Assembly (NCBI RefSeq): GCF_001652725.1
Contig: NZ_LWHJ01000031.1
Location: 1-64,000, forward strand
Source: Pedobacter psychrophilus
GTDB lineage: Bacteria; Bacteroidota; Bacteroidia; Sphingobacteriales; Sphingobacteriaceae
Length of the DNA: 64,000 nt
Reading direction: 5' to 3'
Shown in pieces: positions 16,425-24,924 of this stretch. Both the position numbers and the translations under genes were made by a program. Each line of letters begins with the position of its first letter. Within the stretch, counting starts at the first letter, position 1. The notes below the pieces were generated by a model. It made no database searches and was not told where the DNA came from. It saw only the letters and a list, made by a program, of their open reading frames with translations.

Positions 16425-17894
16425 ATGAAGCTTAATTTAAAAGAATTTGAACAATACGAAGCAGTTATTGGTTTAGAAGTTCATGTTCAATTATCTACAA
16501 ATTCTAAAGCGTTTTGTTCTGATTCTGCAAGTTTTGGAAGCCAACCAAATCAAGATATAAGTACTGTTTCTTTGGGTTTGCCAGGGGCGTTACCTGTATG
16601 TAATGAAAAAATAATTGCTTTTGCAACAAAATTAGGACTGGCTATAAATTGTGAAATTAATCAATATAATTTTTTTGATAGAAAAAACTATTTCTACGCC
16701 GATTTACCTAAAGGTTATCAAATTACTCAAGATAACCGTCCTATTTGTGTTGGGGGCAAATTGAAGATAAGATTAGACAATGGAGTGGAAAAAGATATTA
16801 TCCTTAACCGAATTCATATTGAAGAAGATGCGGGAAAAAGTAACCATGATTTAGATGCTGCTTATTCTTTCATAGATTTAAATAGGGCAGGAGTGCCTTT
16901 ATTAGAGGTTGTAACTGAGCCAATGATTGCTTCTGGTGAAGAAGCCGCAGCTTATTTATCAGAATTGAGAAAATTAGTTCGCTATTTGGATATTTGTGAT
17001 GGCAACATGGAAGAAGGAAGTATGCGTTGCGATGCAAACATTTCTATTCGATTAAAGGGCGATACAAAGTTGGGTAATCGTTGTGAGGTAAAAAATCTAA
17101 ATTCGATAAAGAATGTTCAGAAGGCGATTGAACATGAAATAGACCGACAAATCAGGTTAGTAATTAAAGGAGAAACCATCTCACAAAATACCTTAAATTT
17201 CGATGCTGTAACTGGGAAAACATCTCCATTACGTTCTAAAGAAATGGCTAATGATTATCGTTATTTCCCTGAGCCAGATTTATTGCCCATTGTTATTTCT
17301 GATGAATTTTTAGAAAAAGTAAAAACAGAATTGCCCGCATTGCCTGAGGAATTATATCAAAAATTCGTTTCTGAAATGGGTCTATCAGCTTATGATGCTT
17401 TGGTTTTAACTGCTGAAAAAGAAACTGCCAATTATTTTATAGCGATTACAGAGTACACAAAAGCTTATAAAACCGCATCAAATTGGATAATGGGGCCAAT
17501 CAAATCTTACCTGAATGAAAAGCAAATCAGTTTTACAGATTTTTTAGTTCCTTCAAAACAAATAGCCGAAATCATCAATTTACTAGCTGATAAAAGTATA
17601 AATCACCATCAGGCAAAAGATAAATTATTTAATAGCTTGATTGAAAATCCTTCATTAAAAGTTGCTGATTTGATGCAAAATTTAGGTTTAGGAGACCATC
17701 ATCATCAAGACGAGCTTTCAGGATTTATCACAACGGCGTTAAATAAATATCCTGACAAGGTGAAAGAATACCATAATGGCAAAAAAGGAGTTCTTGGTTT
17801 GTTTATGGGCGAAGTAATGAAATTATCTCATGGCAAATGCGACCCGAAGAAAACAAATCAATTAATAATTCAAAAAATAGAAAGTTTAAAATGA
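16425..17894 (+). CDS. gatB: Aspartyl/glutamyl-tRNA amidotransferase subunit B
   Basis: A 489-residue GatB, the tRNA-binding and kinase subunit that, with GatA and GatC, amidates mis-acylated Glu-tRNA(Gln) and Asp-tRNA(Asn). Clear family blocks are AVIGLEVHVQLST at about 14-26, FDRKNYFYADLPKGYQITQ at about 85-103, IHIEEDAGKSNHD near 128-140, GNMEEGSMRCDANIS near 193-207 and the C-terminal YqeY-like helical tail. gatA and gatC are not nearby. Its stop overlaps the start of the next gene as ATGA, so gatB and the TlpA-like lipoprotein gene are translationally coupled. Confidence 0.96.
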   Translation: MKLNLKEFEQYEAVIGLEVHVQLSTNSKAFCSDSASFGSQPNQDISTVSLGLPGALPVCNEKIIAFATKLGLAINCEINQYNFFDRKNYFYADLPKGYQITQDNRPICVGGKLKIRLDNGVEKDIILNRIHIEEDAGKSNHDLDAAYSFIDLNRAGVPLLEVVTEPMIASGEEAAAYLSELRKLVRYLDICDGNMEEGSMRCDANISIRLKGDTKLGNRCEVKNLNSIKNVQKAIEHEIDRQIRLVIKGETISQNTLNFDAVTGKTSPLRSKEMANDYRYFPEPDLLPIVISDEFLEKVKTELPALPEELYQKFVSEMGLSAYDALVLTAEKETANYFIAITEYTKAYKTASNWIMGPIKSYLNEKQISFTDFLVPSKQIAEIINLLADKSINHHQAKDKLFNSLIENPSLKVADLMQNLGLGDHHHQDELSGFITTALNKYPDKVKEYHNGKKGVLGLFMGEVMKLSHGKCDPKKTNQLIIQKIESLK

Positions 17895-19009
17895 GGAAGA
17901 TTGTTTTATCGGTAATTTTTTTAGCAACAGTTTTATCTGCTTGTAATAATAAAAAGGAATTTACCATAAATGGCGAGGTTAAGAATGTTGGGGATGTAAA
18001 AAAAATATATCTTTTATTGGCTGATAGTTTGGGGCAAATGGTGCCAAAAGATTCTACTTTTTTTAATGAAAATCAGAAATTTACTCTAAAATCTATTAGC
18101 GAAGAGCCTGAATTTTTTCAGTTAATTATTGGCCAACGTTCTTATTTTGGAATAGCAAAAAATGGAGACGAAATTGAGTTTAAAGCAGATTTAACCAATC
18201 AGGCTAGCAATTATGAAATTAAAGGAACCGATGAAGCTGATAAATTAACTGAGTACAATAAAATAACAAACGATTACAGCATTAAGACTGGACATCTTGC
18301 TGAGGAATACAGTAAAAAAATCACTCAAGATCAGGATAAAAAAGATGAAATTATAGCAGAATTTAATGCTAAATCACAAGAATTAAATCAACCATTTTTG
18401 GCGCAATCCTATCAATTTATACAAGACAACAAAAGCGCATTAACCTCATTTTTTGCTGCAAATATAATGGCGGGAATGAATGCGCCAGAATATGAAAACA
18501 AATTGATTGAGTATAGTAAAGTAGCAAAAAAGGAATTTCCTAAAAATAAAGCAGTTAATGCTTTCTATAAACAAATGGAAGCGGCTAGTAGAGTTGCAAT
18601 TGGTCAACAAGCACCAGAAATCACAGCTTTAACACCAGATGGTAAGTCTATAAGTCTATCTGGTTTTAAAGGAAAATATGTATTGGTAGATTTTTGGGCT
18701 TCGTGGTGTGCACCATGCAGACGTGAAAATCCAAATATTGTAAGAGAATATCAAAAGTTTAAGGATAAAAACTTTACCATTTTTGGATTTTCATTAGATA
18801 CTGATCCAAAGGAATGGCAAAGAGCAATAAAAGATGATGGTTTAGTTTGGGATCAAGTATCTGAACTAAAACAGTGGGAAGCCGAAACTGCAAGATTATA
18901 TAATATTGAGGCCATACCTTCTTCTTTTTTGATTGATCCTACTGGGAAAATTGTCGCAAAAAATTTAAAAGGAGAAGAGTTAAATACCTTTTTATCTAAG
19001 AATCTGTAA
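17891..19009 (+). CDS. TlpA-like thioredoxin-fold lipoprotein with DUF4369 domain
   Basis: A 372-residue periplasmic redox protein. I chose the ATG at 17891, which overlaps the gatB stop (ATGA), because it yields a lipoprotein signal ending ATVLSAC; an upstream in-frame ATG at 17837 lies within gatB and would hide it. Domains are DUF4369 (about 24-125), a helical linker, and a C-terminal AhpC/TlpA thioredoxin fold with the active site WCAPC, cysteines 273 and 276. The later cis-Pro loop is IPSSFLID. Such proteins reduce or isomerise disulfides or feed cytochrome c maturation on the periplasmic side. The coupling to gatB has no obvious functional meaning. Confidence 0.9.
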   Translation: MRKIVLSVIFLATVLSACNNKKEFTINGEVKNVGDVKKIYLLLADSLGQMVPKDSTFFNENQKFTLKSISEEPEFFQLIIGQRSYFGIAKNGDEIEFKADLTNQASNYEIKGTDEADKLTEYNKITNDYSIKTGHLAEEYSKKITQDQDKKDEIIAEFNAKSQELNQPFLAQSYQFIQDNKSALTSFFAANIMAGMNAPEYENKLIEYSKVAKKEFPKNKAVNAFYKQMEAASRVAIGQQAPEITALTPDGKSISLSGFKGKYVLVDFWASWCAPCRRENPNIVREYQKFKDKNFTIFGFSLDTDPKEWQRAIKDDGLVWDQVSELKQWEAETARLYNIEAIPSSFLIDPTGKIVAKNLKGEELNTFLSKNL

Positions 19010-19031
19010 ATCAGTCTAAAATACTTTATAT

Positions 19032-19087
19032 TTAAGAAATTGTTAAGAATTTGTAAACCTTAACAATTTCTTAATGTTATATTAATC
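19032..19087 (+). promoter_or_regulatory. Five TTAA repeats on an 11-bp ladder, Pho-box-like operator
   Basis: TTAA begins at 19032, 19043, 19060, 19071 and 19082: two pairs with exact 11-bp spacing and a 17-bp step between. Copies read TTAAGAAATTG, TTAAGAATTTG, TTAACAATTTC, TTAATGTTATA and TTAATCGTTTG. This is the geometry of binding sites for OmpR/PhoB-type dimers and resembles the Bacillus PhoP box (TTAACA at about 11 bp). Positions 19032-19047 and 19059-19074 also form a perfect 16-bp inverted repeat, so a terminator for gatB-tlpA is the alternative; however, no U-tract follows. Confidence 0.5.
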
Positions 19088-19130
19088 GTTTGATACTATC
19101 AATCGTATAATTTAGTACCAAAATAAATAT

Positions 19131-19817
19131 ATGAGCAGCAATAAGCCTAAGATTTTAATAGTTGATGATGAGCCAGATATTTTGGACTTAATTGAATATA
19201 ATTTAAATAAAGAAGGATATCAGGTTTATACAGCAAGTAATGGAAGGGAAGCTGTAATAGAGGCTAAAAAAGTTATCCCAGATTTAATTATTCTGGATAT
19301 CATGATGCCTAAAATGGATGGGATTGAAGCTTGTAGAGTGATGAGGGCAATGCCTGAATTTAAAAATACTTTCATGGTTTTTTTAACAGCAAGGAGCGAG
19401 GAATATTCTGAAATTGCTGGATTTAATGTGGGAGCTGATGATTATATCGCAAAACCTATCAAACCTAGAGCACTAATTAGTCGCATAAATGCTATTTTAA
19501 GAAGAAACGTACAAGCCGAAGAAGAGGTAGACAATAAGATAGAGATTGGAGATTTAGTAATCGATAGGGAATCTTTTCTGGTTTATCAAAATGGAAATAA
19601 AATCGTTTTAGCTAAAAAAGAATTTGAATTATTATTTCTGTTAGCTTCTAAACCCGGTAAAGTTTACACGAGAGAAGCCATATTAAGTAATATTTGGGAA
19701 GATTCTGTGGTGGTAACCAACCGAACCATTGATGTTCATATTAGAAAATTGAGAGAGAAATTAGGAGATACTTACGTAACCACAGTAAAAGGTGTAGGTT
19801 ATAAATTTGATTCTTAA
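19131..19817 (+). CDS. OmpR/PhoB-family response regulator
   Basis: A 228-residue two-domain regulator. The receiver domain (about 7-122) has the acidic pair Asp12/Asp13, phospho-acceptor Asp56 in LIILDIMMPKMDG, the Thr switch in FLTARS and Lys in IAKPIKP. The C-terminal winged helix (about 135-228) has LAKKEFELLFLLASKPGKVYTREAIL and the recognition region VVVTNRTIDVHIRKLREKLG. It resembles PhoB more than other OmpR types. No sensor kinase gene is adjacent, so it is an orphan here. The 11-bp ladder of TTAA repeats just upstream suggests autoregulation, as known for PhoB/PhoP. It ends in the terminator at 19849-19878. Confidence 0.88.
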   Translation: MSSNKPKILIVDDEPDILDLIEYNLNKEGYQVYTASNGREAVIEAKKVIPDLIILDIMMPKMDGIEACRVMRAMPEFKNTFMVFLTARSEEYSEIAGFNVGADDYIAKPIKPRALISRINAILRRNVQAEEEVDNKIEIGDLVIDRESFLVYQNGNKIVLAKKEFELLFLLASKPGKVYTREAILSNIWEDSVVVTNRTIDVHIRKLREKLGDTYVTTVKGVGYKFDS

Positions 19818-19848
19818 TAACCACATTTTCTTATCAATAAAGAATTAG

Positions 19849-19878
19849 TAACCACTTAGTCAAGTGGTTATTTTTTTT
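19849..19878 (+). terminator. Rho-independent terminator after the response regulator
   Basis: A 9-bp stem (TAACCACTT with its complement), a 4-nt loop and eight T residues, 31 bp after the stop codon. A classic intrinsic terminator. Confidence 0.88.
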
Positions 19879-19910
19879 GTTGAAATTTTAAAAATTTACT
19901 TTAGGGCTAA

Positions 19911-19957
19911 TTGTCTGAATCTTGTCGATCAGGATTTAAGAATAAAAAGGATTGAAA
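19911..19957. repeat. Degenerate GGATT-type intergenic repeat
   Basis: In the 198-bp gap before valS, the stretch around CTGAATCTTG, CAGGATTTAAG and AAAAGGATTG has loosely spaced (A/G)GATT words. It looks like a decayed copy of the short GGATTTAAGGATT-like repeats common between genes in Bacteroidota. It is not a gene and no hairpin is evident. Confidence 0.3.
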
Positions 19958-20076
19958 AAATACTAAAGTTTTTCGCTGCTATTCTGTAGAAAACTCGGAG
20001 TTTTTGATATTTAAAAATTTATCCTCCTCAAGATAAAAATCCTATTTTTGCAAATTGAAAATATTTTGATTGTTAT

Positions 20077-22782
20077 ATGAGTATTGCGAAGACCTACAGC
20101 CCTAAAGATTTTGAAGATAAATGGTATCAGTTTTGGATGGAGAATGATTTTTTCAAATCTGTTCCAGATGAGCGTGAACCTTATACCATAGTTATCCCTC
20201 CACCAAACGTAACGGGGGTTTTGCATATGGGGCACATGTTAAACAATACCATTCAAGATGTTTTGGTGCGCAGGGCAAGAATGAAAGGCAAAAATGCTTG
20301 CTGGGTTCCGGGTACTGATCATGCTTCTATTGCCACTGAAGCTAAAGTGGTGGCGATGCTTAAAGAAAAAGGCATCGATAAAAAAGATATAACAAGGGAA
20401 GAATTTTTAGCCTACGCTTATGAATGGAAAAATAAATACGGTGGGATTATTCTTGATCAATTAAAGAAGTTAGGTGCCAGTTGCGATTGGGACAGAACTG
20501 CTTTTACTATGGATCCTGCCTTATCTGAAGCTGTAATAGATACTTTCATCCATTTACATGAAAAAGGATTGATTTATCGTGGTGTAAGAATGGTAAACTG
20601 GGATCCAAAAGGATTAACAGCCGTTTCTGACGAAGAAGTAATTAGAAAAGAGGTAAACCAGAAGTTGTATTATATAAAGTATCAGATTTCGGAGAAACAA
20701 GAATCAAGTAGCAAAAATCAAGACCAAAATAAAGGAGAATCTCAATATTCAATACTTAATACTCAATACTTAACTATAGCTACCACTCGTCCAGAAACCA
20801 TCATGGCGGATGCTGCGATTTGCATTAATCCAAATGATGAAAGATATTTCCATTTGCATGGTAAAACTGTATTGGTTCCATTAATCAACAGGGAAATTCC
20901 AGTTATTTTAGATGAATATGTAACTATGGATTTTGGTACTGGTTGTTTAAAAGTAACTCCGGCTCATGATTTAAATGATTACGAACTTGGACAAAAACAT
21001 CAATTACCAATTATCGATATTTTAAATGATAATGGAACTTTAAACGAAAAAGCACAAATTTTAATAGGAGAGGAGCGTTTTATTGCGAGAAAGAAAATCG
21101 CTAAAATGTTAGAGGAATCTGGAAACTTAGAAAAAGTAGAAGATTACAAATCTCAAATTGGTTTTTCTGAACGTACTGATGCTGCCATAGAACCAAAACT
21201 TTCTATGCAATGGTTTTGCAAAATGGATGAAATGGCAAAACCTGCCTTGGATTATGTTATTGAAGGCGAAGTAAAATTAATTCCTGATAAATTTATAAAT
21301 ACTTATCGCCATTGGATGGAAAACGTAAAGGATTGGTGCGTTTCTCGTCAGCTTTGGTGGGGGCAACAAATTCCCGCATGGTATGCTCCAAATGGTGAAG
21401 TAGTGGTTGCCAAAACTGCAGAGGATGCAATTTCCCAATTTAGCCTCAAAACTTTAACAAATAATTTAAAACCACCAGATTTAAAACAAGATGAAGATGT
21501 TTTAGACACTTGGTTTTCTTCATGGCTGTGGCCGATTTCTGTATTTGACCCTACTGTAATTGCCAATCCTAAAAGTGTAGGTAATGCAGATATTCAATAC
21601 TATTATCCAACTAATGACTTGGTAACCGCTCCAGAAATTTTATTTTTTTGGGTAGCCAGGATGATCATGGCTGGACATGAATTTAGAGGCGAAGCACCTT
21701 TCAAAAACGTATATCTTACCGGAATTGTTAGGGATAAATTAGGTCGTAAAATGTCTAAATCTTTGGGTAATTCTCCAGATCCTTTAGAATTAATTGAAAA
21801 ATACGGAGCAGATGGAGTGAGGGTTGGGATGTTATTGTGTTCGCCTGCCGGAAACGATATTATGTTTGATGAATCCTCATGCGAACAGGGAAGAAACTTT
21901 GCCAATAAAATCTGGAATGCTTTCCGTTTGGTAAAAGGATGGGAAATTGACGAAAGTTTAGCCAACGCAAACCAAACAACTATTACTTGGTTTGAATCTC
22001 GTTTTAACGAAGCATTAGAAGAAATTGAGCATAATTTCACTCAATATCGTCTATCAGAAGCTCTAATGGCTTCCTATAAATTAGTTTGGGACGACTTCTG
22101 CGCTTGGTATTTAGAAATGGTAAAACCAGCTTATCAACAACCAATTGATGCGGTAACTTACAAAGCAACTATCCAATTTTTTGAAAATATTTTGAAATTG
22201 TTGCATCCTTATATGCCTTTCTTAACTGAAGAATTATGGCATGATGAGATATTTGGGGCGAGAACAGAAAAAGATTGCTGTATCATCGCTCAAATGGAAA
22301 ATTCTAAACCCACAAACACCAAATTATTAAATGAAATTGAAGCTATAAAACAAATCATTTCAGAAATAAGAAACATCAGAAACACCAAACAAATATCGCC
22401 AAAAGAAGCTTTAAACCTATCTATTAAAGCAAATTCTCAAATTGATTTTAAAGGTTATCAATCTATTATTATAAAATTAGCCAACATTGCAGAAATAAAT
22501 TTTGTTAATGAAAAATTAAATGGTGCAGCTTCCTTTTTAATTAACAAGGATGAATTCTTTGTACCATTGATTGGTAATATTGATGTTGAAGCTGAAAGAG
22601 AAAGCATTCAAAAGGAAATTATATATTTAAATGGATTTCTAAAAGCCGTAGATGCGAAACTTTCTAATGAACGTTTTGTACAAAATGCAAAACCAGAAGT
22701 GGTTGCAAACGAACAAAATAAAAAGGCAGATGCAGAGATGAAAATAAAAATTCTTGAAGAAAGTCTGACTGCTTTGTTATAG
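20077..22782 (+). CDS. valS: Valyl-tRNA synthetase with a repeat-derived insert
   Basis: A 901-residue class I synthetase charging tRNA(Val). The HIGH-type motif is HMGH (50-53) and the KMSKS motif is at 558-562. The editing (CP1) domain includes TTRPETIMAD at about 236-246, followed by the anticodon-binding domain and a C-terminal coiled coil (about 835-900). Just before the editing motif, residues 206-234 are a polar Gln/Ser/Asn-rich stretch (KNQDQNKGESQYS) encoded by heptanucleotide repeats (20694-20776). It keeps the frame and probably loops out from the surface. A weak -7-like TATTTTTG occurs at 20043-20050. The gene ends in a strong terminator at 22818-22852. Confidence 0.96.
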   Translation: MSIAKTYSPKDFEDKWYQFWMENDFFKSVPDEREPYTIVIPPPNVTGVLHMGHMLNNTIQDVLVRRARMKGKNACWVPGTDHASIATEAKVVAMLKEKGIDKKDITREEFLAYAYEWKNKYGGIILDQLKKLGASCDWDRTAFTMDPALSEAVIDTFIHLHEKGLIYRGVRMVNWDPKGLTAVSDEEVIRKEVNQKLYYIKYQISEKQESSSKNQDQNKGESQYSILNTQYLTIATTRPETIMADAAICINPNDERYFHLHGKTVLVPLINREIPVILDEYVTMDFGTGCLKVTPAHDLNDYELGQKHQLPIIDILNDNGTLNEKAQILIGEERFIARKKIAKMLEESGNLEKVEDYKSQIGFSERTDAAIEPKLSMQWFCKMDEMAKPALDYVIEGEVKLIPDKFINTYRHWMENVKDWCVSRQLWWGQQIPAWYAPNGEVVVAKTAEDAISQFSLKTLTNNLKPPDLKQDEDVLDTWFSSWLWPISVFDPTVIANPKSVGNADIQYYYPTNDLVTAPEILFFWVARMIMAGHEFRGEAPFKNVYLTGIVRDKLGRKMSKSLGNSPDPLELIEKYGADGVRVGMLLCSPAGNDIMFDESSCEQGRNFANKIWNAFRLVKGWEIDESLANANQTTITWFESRFNEALEEIEHNFTQYRLSEALMASYKLVWDDFCAWYLEMVKPAYQQPIDAVTYKATIQFFENILKLLHPYMPFLTEELWHDEIFGARTEKDCCIIAQMENSKPTNTKLLNEIEAIKQIISEIRNIRNTKQISPKEALNLSIKANSQIDFKGYQSIIIKLANIAEINFVNEKLNGAASFLINKDEFFVPLIGNIDVEAERESIQKEIIYLNGFLKAVDAKLSNERFVQNAKPEVVANEQNKKADAEMKIKILEESLTALL
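20694..20776 (+). repeat. Heptanucleotide tandem repeats inside valS
   Basis: The block has a strict 7-bp period: GAATCAA, GTAGCAA, AAATCAA, GACCAAA at 20701-20728, then TCAATAT, TCAATAC, TTAATAC, TCAATAC, TTAACTA at 20742-20776. It resembles the intergenic CTCAATACTCAATACT-type repeats I know from Sphingobacteriaceae, here captured inside an essential gene without breaking the frame. Confidence 0.7.
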
Positions 22783-23250
22783 TGTTTTAGCCAAAATATT
22801 CTTCAAGATCTAAACACAAAAGGATACTTTTTTATTAAAGTATCCTTTTTTTATGATTAAATAAACCAAATTGAAGCCTTAAAATAATAGAATGTAAATA
22901 ATTTAAAATATTTATTGCACTACATTTAAGTCATAAACTATTTTAAAAGAGTGCATATTACTTTTGATTTGCAAAGGCAAAAATATCTTATAATTCAAAA
23001 TACTTCTTAATAAAATACCCACTAAAACATGTTTCAGTTTACTAAATGACATTTATTTTTTTATGTTTTTTTCTATTCTTTTTAGCCTAAAAAATTTTGG
23101 TTTAATAATAGAATAGAGGTTTTAAGGCGATAGTATTTGAAATTTATTCTGTTTTATTTCTCTATTAAAGATAATTCAACATCCAAGCATCAATTTCTAT
23201 CGTTTATAACCATGTTAAACAATTTTATTAAACAAAAAAATTAAATTCTT
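22783..23250. other. 468-bp intergenic region between valS and the ferritin-like pair
   Basis: After the valS terminator this stretch is very AT-rich and holds no credible gene or RNA structure that I can see. A TACTTTTG match to the -7 consensus lies at 22959-22966. If it drives the ferritin-like genes, the leader would be about 280 nt. No clear -33 element accompanies it. Confidence 0.4.
22818..22852 (+). terminator. Rho-independent terminator after valS
   Basis: A 13-bp stem (AAAAGGATACTTT and its complement) with a 6-nt loop followed by a run of T residues, 36 bp after the valS stop. Confidence 0.9.
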
Positions 23251-23952
23251 ATGAAAATTTTTGAAAAAGATGATCAAGAGTTGTTATCGGAAGAGAAAGG
23301 TTTTTTCTCTAAAAAATTACAACGACGCAACTTCTTGCAGTATGCAGGAGCAAGCGCAGCAGGTATTGCTTTAGTAGCAGCAGGATGTAAAAAAGATGAC
23401 GATTTTAGTAGAGGTTTAGATTTAGGTTCTGGAGATATCGGAATTTTAAATTATGCTTACGCTTTAGAACAATTAGAAGCAGCTTTTTACACTCAGGTTG
23501 CGTTAACTCCTTATACAGGAATTTCTTCTACAGAATCTGGATACTTAACTTCTATCAGAGACCATGAGGTTGCGCATAGAGAATTTTTTAAAGCAGCTTT
23601 AGGTAATAGTGCAATTCCAGGATTACAAGTAGATTTTTCTTCTATTAATTTTACGGATAGAACCAGTGTTTTAGGAGCTGCTAAAGCTTTTGAAGATTTA
23701 GGTGTTTCTGCTTATAACGGTGCTGGTTATTTAATTAAAAGTGCTGATTACTTGACATTGGCAGGTAAAATCGTTTCAGTTGAAGCTCGTCACGCTGCGT
23801 TGATTAGGGATTTGATCAGCAATGGAACTTTTGTAGGTTCTGACATTATTGATGCAAACGCTTTAGAAATCACTAGAACTCCTATTGAGGTTTTATCGAT
23901 TGCAAAAAAATATGTTGTAACTGAAATTAACGCAAGTAATTTACCTTCTTAA
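23251..23952 (+). CDS. Tat-type secreted ferritin-like lipoprotein
   Basis: A 233-residue protein with an N-terminal export signal. Twin arginines in KLQRRNFLQYAG followed by a hydrophobic Ala-rich segment and VAAGC suggest Tat export with lipid attachment at Cys48. The mature part is a ferritin-like four-helix bundle (Ferritin_2 type) with the diiron pattern: a Glu in YALEQLEAAFY, E-x-x-H in DHEVAHREFF, a Glu in KAFEDLG and E-x-x-H in VSVEARHAAL. Folded, metal-loaded export fits Tat. It is the first gene of a pair with a 10-bp gap. The substrate or stored metal is unknown; peroxide or iron handling in the periplasm is a reasonable guess. Confidence 0.85.
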   Translation: MKIFEKDDQELLSEEKGFFSKKLQRRNFLQYAGASAAGIALVAAGCKKDDDFSRGLDLGSGDIGILNYAYALEQLEAAFYTQVALTPYTGISSTESGYLTSIRDHEVAHREFFKAALGNSAIPGLQVDFSSINFTDRTSVLGAAKAFEDLGVSAYNGAGYLIKSADYLTLAGKIVSVEARHAALIRDLISNGTFVGSDIIDANALEITRTPIEVLSIAKKYVVTEINASNLPS

Positions 23953-23962
23953 ATTAAACAAA

Positions 23963-24811
23963 ATGGATTTTATAAAAATATTAAAGGACATTGAAACAAT
24001 TGATCCTGAAATTACAGATAGATTAAACCCAAGAAGGGCAGCTATTAAAAACATTACTAGCTTCGGTTCTAAAGTTGCGCTTTCTTCTTTACCTTTTGCT
24101 TTAGGTACAATGTTTAAAAGAGCCTATGGACAAACTTCTAATACTGTTAATGATGTTTTAAACTTTGCATTAACACTAGAATACCTAGAAGCAGATTTTT
24201 ACACAAAAGGAAATGCGAGTGTAGTTTACTCAACAGCTCCAGCTGCAGCGCAAGGTGCTTTAACTCAAATTGCAAAAGATGAAAATGCTCACGTTGCATT
24301 TTTAAAATCAGTTTTAGGTACTGCCGCAGTTGCAAAACCTACTTTTAATTTTACTAATTCTTTTCCAACAGTTTTTACTGATTATGCTACCTATTTAGCA
24401 GTAGCTCAAGGTTTAGAAGATACAGGTGTAAGAGCTTATAAAGGACAAGCGCCTGCTTTGTTAGGTAATAAAGTTGTTTTAACTGCAGCTTTAAGTATTC
24501 ACTCTGTTGAAGCTCGTCATGCGTCTCACATCCGTCAGATGAGAAGAGCATTATCAACAAGTGGAGTTACAAACGTAATCACTCCATGGATTTCTTTAGG
24601 TGCAAACGGACAAGCTAATGATTCTGGTGTACCAGCATTAGATAAAACATTTGCAGGTGAGGATAATAAAACACAAGGTGGTGTTGACATTACAACATTA
24701 AATGGAGCGGTAGCGGGAACTAAAATTTCTGCAAAAGCTGCTGTTGAATGTTTCGATGAACCATTAACTATGGCTGCTGTATTAGATATCGCTAAGCAGT
24801 TTATCGTTTAA
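23963..24811 (+). CDS. Ferritin-like exported protein, paralogue of the preceding gene
   Basis: A 282-residue protein with the same ferritin-like bundle as its neighbour: Glu in LTLEYLEADFY, E-x-x-H in KDENAHVAFL, Glu in QGLEDTG and E-x-x-H in HSVEARHASHI. The N-terminus has RRAAIKN followed by a weakly hydrophobic segment (VALSSLPFALGTMF) ending at YGQ, a plausible Tat signal without a lipobox. After the bundle comes an extra C-terminal region of about 80 residues (from TPWISLGANGQ) absent from the first protein. The two probably arose by tandem duplication and may form hetero-oligomers. The unit ends in the terminator at 24836-24864. Confidence 0.83.
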   Translation: MDFIKILKDIETIDPEITDRLNPRRAAIKNITSFGSKVALSSLPFALGTMFKRAYGQTSNTVNDVLNFALTLEYLEADFYTKGNASVVYSTAPAAAQGALTQIAKDENAHVAFLKSVLGTAAVAKPTFNFTNSFPTVFTDYATYLAVAQGLEDTGVRAYKGQAPALLGNKVVLTAALSIHSVEARHASHIRQMRRALSTSGVTNVITPWISLGANGQANDSGVPALDKTFAGEDNKTQGGVDITTLNGAVAGTKISAKAAVECFDEPLTMAAVLDIAKQFIV

Positions 24812-24835
24812 TTAGAAATTTTTTAATTATCATTC

Positions 24836-24864
24836 AAAAAGCGGAATTATGTTCCGCTTTTTTT
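24836..24864 (+). terminator. Rho-independent terminator after the ferritin-like pair
   Basis: An 11-bp stem (AAAAAGCGGAA and its complement) with a 5-nt loop and a T-run, 24 bp after the stop codon. Confidence 0.92.
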
Positions 24865-24924
24865 GTTTTAAAGGAGTATGATTTTAAATAAAATATATCT
24901 AAGCCACTATAATTCTTATTAAAA

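Noticed and set aside
20694-20776. CRISPR or minisatellite in valS
   Set aside because: Units are 7 bp without spacers and the frame of valS is intact; no cas genes are present.
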